Assembly: GCA_017550525.1 (NCBI GenBank) | Contig: JAFZOU010000068.1 | Location: 1 to 64,000 of the forward strand | DNA length: 64,000 nucleotides | DNA from: Bacteroidales bacterium | Lineage (GTDB): Bacteria > Bacteroidota > Bacteroidia > Bacteroidales > UBA932 | Reading direction: 5' to 3' | Shown: positions 58,193-64,000 of the stretch, piece after piece | Layout of the letters: the number at the start of each line of letters is the position of its first letter | Position numbering within the stretch: position 1 is the first letter of the stretch | Position numbers and translations under genes: made by a program | Notes under the pieces: generated by a model | What the model was told of the DNA's origin: nothing | What the model saw: the letters and a program-made list of their open reading frames with translations, nothing else | The model's database searches: none

Positions 58193-59113
58193 ATGAAACG
58201 GAAAATGATTGAGGGTGAAGTTCACCACATTTACCAGAAATCAAGGGGCGGAGTGGTCATCTTCTACTCGCTGAGAGATTATCTTGTGTACTTTACAATC
58301 TATTGTACTCTGGCCGATAAAATGGACGTCACCGTGCTGGCACTCTGCCCTATGCCGGACCATCTTCACAGTGCCTGCCGTTTCCAAAGCCCGGAGCAGA
58401 TGGTGAAGTTTGTGCAGCAGTATACAAGAATCTTTGCCAAACAATGGAACCGGTCCAGACACCGACGGGGATCCCTTATGCAGGAGAGATTCGGCAGCGC
58501 GGTAAAACTTGGCAACAAAGCGGTTCGCACAACCATCAATTATAATTACAATAACCCGGTGGAGAGAAAGATTACCCAGAGGGCCGAGGACTACCGCTGG
58601 AATTTTCTCAAGTATTTCAAGAACCGACATCCCTTTTCAAAGCCACTGGATGAATCGGCCGCCTCATCAAAACTAAGGCGGGCCCTCCAGGACGTACGTG
58701 CAATATACAAGAAAGGAGAGTGGGTGCATTATTCCCAACTGGATCTGTGGATGAATGGACTGAACTCAGATGAGGTTCAGCAACTGGCCGATTATATTAT
58801 CAGTACTTGGAACGTCATAGACTATGTAGGGGCAATTAGTTACTACGGTGATTATGATGCTATGCTACGAAGTTTTCACGATAATACCGGTGGTGAATAC
58901 GAAATCCGTGAGGATAAGGACAACTATTCGGATGCCGTTTATACCGATTGCACACAGATACTGATGAACCAGGGGCACATCTCAAGTGTGAGGGCAATTC
59001 CCGGATTACCGTTTTACAGGAAAATGGACCTATATAAGATACTCACGGCAAGAACAGCCGCAAAACCGTCGCAGATCAATAAGTACCTGCACTTACCGGT
59101 GGAAGCCAAGTAA
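58193..59113 (+). CDS. REP-associated tyrosine transposase (RAYT, Y1_Tnp/HUH family)
   Basis: Protein of 306 residues from the ATG at 58193 (a TTG at 58145 and an ATG at 58163 are alternatives, but the family starts close to GEVHHIYQKSRGG). The HUH pair is H57-x-H59 in LCPMPDHLHSAC. The catalytic tyrosine is probably in INYNYNNPVERK (Y117 or Y119), the spacing seen in E. coli TnpA_REP. The enzyme nicks and joins single-stranded DNA at REP hairpins. The C-terminal 150 residues (SEVQQLADYI-like, YCDAMLRSFH-like region) exceed the small RAYTs. Flanking palindromes and inverted ends support a working element. Confidence 0.85.
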   Translation: MKRKMIEGEVHHIYQKSRGGVVIFYSLRDYLVYFTIYCTLADKMDVTVLALCPMPDHLHSACRFQSPEQMVKFVQQYTRIFAKQWNRSRHRRGSLMQERFGSAVKLGNKAVRTTINYNYNNPVERKITQRAEDYRWNFLKYFKNRHPFSKPLDESAASSKLRRALQDVRAIYKKGEWVHYSQLDLWMNGLNSDEVQQLADYIISTWNVIDYVGAISYYGDYDAMLRSFHDNTGGEYEIREDKDNYSDAVYTDCTQILMNQGHISSVRAIPGLPFYRKMDLYKILTARTAAKPSQINKYLHLPVEAK

Positions 59114-59117
59114 TTGG

Positions 59118-59227
59118 GGCACAGGTGGTTACACAGGTCTTTGGGATTACCGGCAATCCCAAACAACCTCGCAAACAACTGATAATGAGGCAGTTAAGCC
59201 ACACCGCATCGGCATTACAAAGCAGGG
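59118..59227 (-). repeat. Right inverted end of the RAYT element
   Basis: Reverse complement of the left end at about three quarters identity. It contains the palindrome tttgggattaccgg-caatcccaaa (59140-59163), identical to 57422-57445 except for one base. It begins 5 bp after the transposase stop. Confidence 0.8.
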
Positions 59228-59234
59228 GGAGGAG

Positions 59235-59265
59235 TTTGAAGTTATAGAGTTTTTTTGTAACTTTG
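59235..59265 (+). promoter_or_regulatory. Promoter of the sensor pair
   Basis: TTTG (59235-59238), exactly 19 bp, TAACTTTG (59258-59265): full consensus. It begins 8 bp outside the RAYT element, with the ATG 28 bp downstream. Confidence 0.85.
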
Positions 59266-59293
59266 AATCGCAACCACACTTCCTGAAACTTCT

Positions 59294-59989
59294 ATGCCTA
59301 AACCCAGAGACTTCTTGCCCCGGACCTTATCTTCCAGAATCTGTTTGAGGACAGTGATTTCTGTAGGTAGTCTCCTTGTAGCCACCATCCTTGCAATGAC
59401 CATAGGAACGCGGCTCATAATCCGTGAAGAGACCGCGGGCAATGTGGACCAGGCTCTGGAAGTGTTTGACCCTGGTTTCCGCCTTTCAATCCTGATGATC
59501 ATCCTGGGCATAATCCTGCTTTCCGCAGGTGCCATAGCCATAGCAAGGATCAGTATCAAGCCGCTGAGAAAACTCACGTACGCAACCAGGAACATCGCAA
59601 AAGGAAATTACAACCTCCCCTACTTTGAGACCAAACGCACCGATGAGGTAGGGCGCCTTCAGAACCGTTATGTCAAGATGCAGGAAACGGTTGCCGGGCA
59701 TCTGGAGCAGTTGAAGAATCTGTCCCAGAGTGAGGAGTCACGCCAGGAAGTGTTGGCCCAGACCTACGCCAAAACCAAGGAGATCGGGAAGCTGAAGAAT
59801 GCGTTTTTCAGCAGTATGACCCACCAGCTGGCCGATGAAGTGGCCCAGATCCAGGCTGGGGCCGACAAACTCTACGAGCGCAAAGGAAACCTTGAAGAAG
59901 AGGAGATGAAGCAGGTGTTCAAGGACATTGAAAAAAACGGCGTGAGGGTGACGGAGATCCTTAACGATATGCTTACGGGAAATAATTGA
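59294..59989 (+). CDS. HAMP-domain membrane protein, half histidine kinase without ATPase
   Basis: Protein of 231 residues. It has two membrane segments (about 15-37 and 64-86) around a very short periplasmic loop, then a HAMP domain (PLRKLTYATRNIAKGNYNLP), a coiled coil and a dimerisation helix with FFSSMTHQLADEVAQIQ. The histidine sits exactly where the kinase phospho-acceptor is in the next gene (NMTHQIRTP), but the following proline and the whole ATP-binding domain are missing. It may form a mixed dimer with, or be phosphorylated by, the kinase encoded 7 bp downstream. Alternatively it is a decayed duplicate. Confidence 0.75.
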   Translation: MPKPRDFLPRTLSSRICLRTVISVGSLLVATILAMTIGTRLIIREETAGNVDQALEVFDPGFRLSILMIILGIILLSAGAIAIARISIKPLRKLTYATRNIAKGNYNLPYFETKRTDEVGRLQNRYVKMQETVAGHLEQLKNLSQSEESRQEVLAQTYAKTKEIGKLKNAFFSSMTHQLADEVAQIQAGADKLYERKGNLEEEEMKQVFKDIEKNGVRVTEILNDMLTGNN

Positions 59990-59996
59990 GGCCGAT

Positions 59997-61541
59997 ATGA
60001 GAAAACTGATAGGACGCGTAAATCGGTCTCTTCCGATGAAGATCAGCCTCAATATGTTCTTTGTTGCGGTGCTGGTTTTCCTGCTTGTGAACGGAATCTT
60101 CGGAGCGTTATCCAGGCGCCATTTCCACACCATAGCTATGGACAAGGCCTCCCGTATACTCAGCGAGGCGACAGACAGTGCCAGGCTTTATCTTCAGCCC
60201 CTGAGCCAGGAATCAATGCAGGATCTTTCAACGGCTCTCTCATCCCTGAAGCCCTATCCTCATTCATATTTTATGATCCTGGACAAGGACGGCAGGTATC
60301 TGGTTCACCCTGACTCCTCAAAGACAGGTGTCAAGACCATCTTTGCCCCCACCAACGGCAGGTATTACCCCGACAAACTTACCCTTGGCCACGAAATGAC
60401 GGCCGGCCACAGTGGAAGGATGCACGCAAAAGTAGCTGGCGTGCTATGCCTGATATGCTATGAGCCCATTCCGGGGACAAGTCTCAGCGCCGCCCTGGTG
60501 AGTCCGGAGCGTGACGTACTTCACAGATACTGGCGCCTCCAGATTAGTATTTCCATCATCGTTGCTATCGGCCTTATCATCATCTTCCTCGTGTGCCGTA
60601 GGATAGTGGCGCGGGCCTTTGAGCCTCTGAGGCTCCTTGAAGAGCAGACAAAGCGCATTTCCGAAGGAGACTACTCCACCGTCATTCCCCGCAGCAACGT
60701 CAACAGCACCATAGGTCATCTGCAGAACAGTTTTGCCGATATGCAGGTAACTATCCGAAGCCAGATCCGTGACCTGGATGCCGCAATTGAGGAAGCGGCA
60801 AAACGCAACGAGGAACTCCAGAAGGCAACATCGGCCCTGGAGGATGCAATCAGCAGAAGGAGCGAATTCGTCTCCAATATGACCCATCAGATCCGGACAC
60901 CTCTCAATCTGATCCTGGGTTTTTCACAGCTTCTCCGTGACACTACCGGCGCAGACCTTTCCCGCGAAGAGCGTGAGCAACTCCTTCAGGTGATTGACTA
61001 CAACGCTATGGCTCTCACAAGGATGTCCCTTATGCTCTACGACAGTTCCGACCAAGGATACCACGACGAAATGGTGAGCTTCACATATGAGCCCGTTTCC
61101 TGCAACGACGCTGCAAGGGAGTGCATAGGGTACGTAAACCGTTATTTCCCGGGCGTTACTGTGAAGTTCCACTCCCAGGTGGATGACTCTTTCACCTTTG
61201 TTTCAGACCATCTCTTCCTTATGCGGAGTGTCCGTGAAATCCTGTTCAATTCCGCCAAGTACTCCGACGGAAAAAACATCTCCCTCCGCGTCACTGCAAA
61301 CAAAACCAGGGTCCGGTTCATCTTTGAGGACACAGGCCCGGGCATCCCCAAGGAGAATCAGGGACAGATATTCACTCCTTTCTACAAGAAAGACAGCCTT
61401 TCAGAGGGACTGGGCGTAGGATTACCGCTTACAAAACGGCACGTCATCCTGCTTGGAGGCACGCTGGAACTGGACCCGGACTACCGCAAGGGGTGCCGGT
61501 TCATCATGGATTTCCCAATTGAAGACCCTACTTATCAATAG
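59997..61541 (+). CDS. Membrane sensor histidine kinase
   Basis: Protein of 514 residues: membrane segment (18-38), extracytoplasmic Cache-like sensor domain (about 40-180, PHSYFMILDKDGRYLVHPDS), second membrane segment (about 182-202), HAMP (PLRLLEEQTKRISEGDYS) and a coiled coil. The kinase core follows, with H-box FVSNMTHQIRTPLNLILGF, N-box REILFNSAKYS, G1 FEDTGPGIP and G2 GLGVGLPLTKR. No response regulator is adjacent. The short PAS-less design and the preceding half kinase suggest a paired sensor. The end overlaps the convergent transporter gene by 14 bp. Confidence 0.93.
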   Translation: MRKLIGRVNRSLPMKISLNMFFVAVLVFLLVNGIFGALSRRHFHTIAMDKASRILSEATDSARLYLQPLSQESMQDLSTALSSLKPYPHSYFMILDKDGRYLVHPDSSKTGVKTIFAPTNGRYYPDKLTLGHEMTAGHSGRMHAKVAGVLCLICYEPIPGTSLSAALVSPERDVLHRYWRLQISISIIVAIGLIIIFLVCRRIVARAFEPLRLLEEQTKRISEGDYSTVIPRSNVNSTIGHLQNSFADMQVTIRSQIRDLDAAIEEAAKRNEELQKATSALEDAISRRSEFVSNMTHQIRTPLNLILGFSQLLRDTTGADLSREEREQLLQVIDYNAMALTRMSLMLYDSSDQGYHDEMVSFTYEPVSCNDAARECIGYVNRYFPGVTVKFHSQVDDSFTFVSDHLFLMRSVREILFNSAKYSDGKNISLRVTANKTRVRFIFEDTGPGIPKENQGQIFTPFYKKDSLSEGLGVGLPLTKRHVILLGGTLELDPDYRKGCRFIMDFPIEDPTYQ

Positions 61542-62871
61542 GATAGAGCTTCAGGAGCAGCAGGATAAGTAGCGCGATGGCGGCCGGGAACAGGGAGAAC
61601 AAGCTCCAGATCATAGTCTGGACTGAAGCCTCATTGGTAATTGTGACCACCGTCTGGCCCGTTGCGGCATCCGTTCCCGAAATAAAGCCTGCAAGGCCAA
61701 GAAGTAGCGCCACAAGTGCGCCGGAGATGGCCGATCCAAACTTCTGGGACATGGTGCCGGAGGAGAAGATAAGGCCCGTTGATGAGGTGCCGTTTTTCTC
61801 GGTGGCATAATCCGCGACATCGGCATACATGGACCAAAGAAGCGGAGAATAGAGACCGATACCTATGGAGGTAAGGATAACCGTTGCAACCATAACCCAG
61901 ATATACGCCGGATCCATGGGGATGAAGAAAAAGCCGATGGAAGTGACGGCGCAGATAACGGCCGCCCAGCCGAACGCCTTCTTCTTGGAGCCAACCCACT
62001 TGGTGAAGCGGGGAGAAAGGCCGCCAAACACCATACATGTAACCTCACCGAAGGTCATGAACACGGTATAGTTGATGATGAGGCCGGAAACGGTCACGTC
62101 CCCATGCAGGCAGTATTCCAGGAGGTAACCCGCCACAGCGTAACGGAACCCGTTGAAGAAATTTGTGCATATGCCGATAAGCGTGAGATATATCCACGGC
62201 TTATTGCGGAAAAGGTCTGCAAAAGGCTTGAAGGAGAATTTCTCTGCACGAACGGGTTTGAGGCGTTCCTTTGTAAGGAGGCCGCAGGCAAGGGTGCCGA
62301 TAGCCGCCAGGGCGCCAAGCACCACGCCAAGAACCGCATACTGATGCTGCGGAGTACCGCCAACCATCTTCTGGAGGTAAGGGAAAGAAAGAAGCGTCAC
62401 AAAACCCATGGCATAGGCGCCCACCATACGGAAAGAGGAAAACTCGTTTTTCTCGTTGTCATCATCCGTCATGACGCCAAGAAGGGAGCCATAGGGCACG
62501 TTCACGGCCGTATACACCGCCATCATAAGGAGATACAGGGAGTATGCCCAGATGCGCTTTCCTACCGGGCCGAAGTCCGGGGTAAAGAGGAGCAGTGCAA
62601 ACACCACTCCCAGAGGGATGGCGCCAAATATTAGCCAGGGCCGATACGTCCCCCAGCGGGACTGCGTGCGGTCTGCGAGCGCCCCCATCATAGGGTCCGT
62701 GACCACGTCAAAAAGACGCGCCACAAGCATAAGGGTGGCGGTATCGGCAACCGTGAGCCCGAATATATTGGTGAAGAACAGGGGGAATGCGATGGACATT
62801 ACTTTCCAGGTAATTCCGCCGGCGGCGGCATCTCCCAGACCGTATCCAATTTTCTCTATAAGTTTGGCCAT
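61528..62871 (-). CDS. GPH-family sugar:cation symporter
   Basis: Protein of 447 residues with 12 predicted membrane segments. EKIGYGLGDAAAGGITWKVM and the LVARLFDVVTDPMMGALADR motif with RWGTYRPWLIFGAIP are typical of the glycoside-pentoside-hexuronide family (MelB type). It would import a mono- or disaccharide into the cytoplasm with a cation. It is divergent from a GH2 gene 56 bp away, so the two probably serve the same beta-galactoside- or glucuronide-like substrate. Confidence 0.92.
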   Translation of the reverse strand: MAKLIEKIGYGLGDAAAGGITWKVMSIAFPLFFTNIFGLTVADTATLMLVARLFDVVTDPMMGALADRTQSRWGTYRPWLIFGAIPLGVVFALLLFTPDFGPVGKRIWAYSLYLLMMAVYTAVNVPYGSLLGVMTDDDNEKNEFSSFRMVGAYAMGFVTLLSFPYLQKMVGGTPQHQYAVLGVVLGALAAIGTLACGLLTKERLKPVRAEKFSFKPFADLFRNKPWIYLTLIGICTNFFNGFRYAVAGYLLEYCLHGDVTVSGLIINYTVFMTFGEVTCMVFGGLSPRFTKWVGSKKKAFGWAAVICAVTSIGFFFIPMDPAYIWVMVATVILTSIGIGLYSPLLWSMYADVADYATEKNGTSSTGLIFSSGTMSQKFGSAISGALVALLLGLAGFISGTDAATGQTVVTITNEASVQTMIWSLFSLFPAAIALLILLLLKLYPIDK

Positions 62872-62890
62872 AGTTCCAGTGTTAACTATA

Positions 62891-62921
62891 CAAATATAGT
62901 CAAAAAAATTCAGTAAATTTG
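62891..62921. promoter_or_regulatory. Back-to-back divergent promoter
   Basis: A minus-strand TATATTTG (62891-62898, for the transporter) and a plus-strand TAAATTTG (62914-62921, for the GH2 gene) lie 15 bp apart. Each -7 box falls in the -33 region of the other, and neither has a good TTTG at 19 bp. Only one direction may be bound at a time. The GH2 ATG is 6 bp after its -7 box, so its transcript would be leaderless. Confidence 0.65.
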
Positions 62922-62927
62922 CTTACT

Positions 62928-64000
62928 ATGTACAAGGGAATCAAGTTTTTTATGGCGGCTTTTCTGATAGCGGCCACAACGTCCTCAGGGGCGCAGACAA
63001 TATCAAGGCTTGAAAACGGCTGGAAGTTCGCTTTTGGAAACGCATCGGACCCCGGAAAGGACTGGGGCCGGGGCACGGAGTATTTCAACTACCTCACAAA
63101 GGCCCACTCCATCCACAACCAGGGCCCCTACACGGAAACCTTCGACGACAGTGCCTGGGAGGACATTACCGTCCCCCACGACTGGGTTCCCGCCCTCCCC
63201 TGCGATTCCCTTGCAAGCCACTCACACGGCTACAAGACCGTTGGCTGGAAGTATCCTGAGACCAGCGTGGGCTGGTACAGGAAGGCCCTCTCCTTCAAAA
63301 AGGCCCAGGAAGGGCATCACTTCACCATAAAGTTTGACGGCATATTCCGTGATGCAACCGTATGGTTCAACGGCATCTTCATGGGCTCGGAGCCAAGCGG
63401 TTACGCCACACAGGTCTACGACATAACCCCCTACATAGACTTTAACGGCGGCCCCAACGTCCTTACGGTAAGGGCCGATGCAACCCTGGAGGAAGGCTGG
63501 TTCTACGAGGGCGCCGGCATCTACCGGAACGCTTACCTAATAGAAACCAATGGCCCGTACATTCCAGATGGCAGTTTCTGGGCCAGCTGGGACGGCACCA
63601 AGGTAACCATCCATTCGGATGTCCCCAGCGCCACCCACCGCATCCTGGATGCCGATGGCAAGGAAATGACGGAACCCCATCTCTGGACCCCGGAAGACCC
63701 TTATCTCTACACCCTTGAATCCACGGTTGGAGAGGATGTGTACCGCACTGCTATCGGCCTCAGGACAGTTGAGTTCAACGCCCAGGACGGCTTCCTCCTC
63801 AATGGCAAAAAGTTCATTCTCAAGGGCGTAAATCTTCACCAGGACCACGCCGGAGTTGGCGCCGCAATGCCCGACGAACTTATAGAGTGGCGCGTTAAAC
63901 AACTGAAAAAACTGGGCGTAAACGCCATCCGCTGCTCCCATAATCCCGCATCCCCCGCCCTTCTTGACATCTGTGACCGCGAGGGCATCCTCCTCATAGA
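62928..64000 (+). CDS. GH2 glycosidase, N-terminal part (cut by the window end)
   Basis: The frame is open to the last base, with 357 codons visible. Signal peptide (MYKGIKFFMAAFLIAATTSSGAQ, about 22 residues), then the GH2 sugar-binding jelly roll (ENGWKFAFGNASDPGKDW, VPHDWVPALPC, KFDGIFRDATVWFNGIFMG), the Ig-like domain (LWTPEDPYLYTLE) and the barrel start (LKGVNLHQDHAGVG, LKKLGVNAIRCSHNPASP). The catalytic glutamates lie beyond the end. The family covers beta-galactosidase, mannosidase and glucuronidase, and this architecture most resembles beta-galactosidases of Bacteroidales PULs. Pairing with the divergent GPH transporter supports a disaccharide system. Confidence 0.9.
   Translation, partial: MYKGIKFFMAAFLIAATTSSGAQTISRLENGWKFAFGNASDPGKDWGRGTEYFNYLTKAHSIHNQGPYTETFDDSAWEDITVPHDWVPALPCDSLASHSHGYKTVGWKYPETSVGWYRKALSFKKAQEGHHFTIKFDGIFRDATVWFNGIFMGSEPSGYATQVYDITPYIDFNGGPNVLTVRADATLEEGWFYEGAGIYRNAYLIETNGPYIPDGSFWASWDGTKVTIHSDVPSATHRILDADGKEMTEPHLWTPEDPYLYTLESTVGEDVYRTAIGLRTVEFNAQDGFLLNGKKFILKGVNLHQDHAGVGAAMPDELIEWRVKQLKKLGVNAIRCSHNPASPALLDICDREGILLI

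Larger units (their letters stand above)
57359..59227. mobile_element. RAYT-bearing element with about 110-bp imperfect inverted ends and a passenger gene
   Basis: The sequences 57359-57468 and 59118-59227 (reversed) align along their length at roughly three quarters identity. Shared blocks include gtaatgccga, gcggtg, ttaac, attatcag and tttgggatt. Between them lie a hypothetical gene (57534-58076) and a REP-associated tyrosine transposase (58193-59113). Each end contains a strong palindrome (57412-57455, 59140-59163). The 315 bp between rpmH and the first gene consist of the terminator and this left end. I find no clear target duplication. Family behaviour (REPtron-like units) is established; this exact unit is inferred. 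Confidence 0.75.

Noticed and set aside
59230..59260. ttatagagtt at 59242, also in the left end at 57411, as a target-site duplication
   Set aside because: The left copy is inside the inverted end, not outside it, so the geometry does not fit a duplication; probably chance or part of hairpin remains.

Overview
The window is a gene-dense, GC-rich (about 55-57% by impression) stretch of a Bacteroidota chromosome, most likely a gut or rumen Bacteroidales. The evidence is two SusC/SusD pairs with VVVVGYG-like plug motifs, many short lipoprotein signals, almost no Shine-Dalgarno sequences, and about a dozen promoters of the Bacteroidota type (TTTG or TTGC, 19-20 bp, TAnnTTTG). I cannot name a species.

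Layout. 1-3552 (+): end of an FAD oxidoreductase, a DUF5009/HGSNAT-like membrane protein and a secreted histidine acid phosphatase. 3547-4617 (-): Tat metallophosphatase. 4631-16711 (-): one operon with a recognisable promoter and intrinsic terminator: AGE epimerase, SusC, SusD, DUF5018-like lipoprotein, phosphodiester glycosidase (NAGPA), GHL10-like hydrolase, BACON lipoprotein. A divergent ROK regulator follows, with DUF4434, GH3 and mutarotase-like genes (16821-22152). 22188-23723 is a three-gene hipBST-type toxin-antitoxin module, followed 2 bp later by a GH127-like gene. 25723-45860 (+) is a roughly 20-kb utilisation locus: MFS permease, sugar isomerase, phosphomannose-isomerase-like protein, ROK kinase, SusC, SusD, DUF1735-like lipoprotein, DUF4855, DUF6259, a second NAGPA, GH20 and a GntR regulator. 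A collagen-like lipoprotein gene (45977-48652) follows. Its promoter shares a 16-bp element with the permease promoter.

From 48675 the content becomes mixed. It holds a MntA/HepT-type cassette between 37-bp identical terminator repeats, a GH89 alpha-N-acetylglucosaminidase fused to an endonuclease/exonuclease/phosphatase (EEP) domain, GDPD, polA, an ECF sigma factor, rsmG and rpmH. Next come a RAYT-transposase element with about 110-bp inverted ends, a half histidine kinase and a full one, a GPH transporter and the start of a GH2 enzyme cut by the window end.

Taken together the enzymes point to HexNAc-rich glycans, possibly with phosphodiester-linked sugars (GH20, GH89, two NAGPA, GDPD, phosphatases, AGE epimerase). 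That is inference.

The most unusual signals are at DNA level. The heptamer GGCCGAT/ATCGGCC is roughly ten times more frequent than chance by hand count. A repeat core flanked by locus-specific inverted arms lies in frame in a permease gene and again over the rsmG stop codon. A short palindrome is embedded in frame in coding genes. The RAYT element has its own inverted ends and nearby REP-like hairpins.
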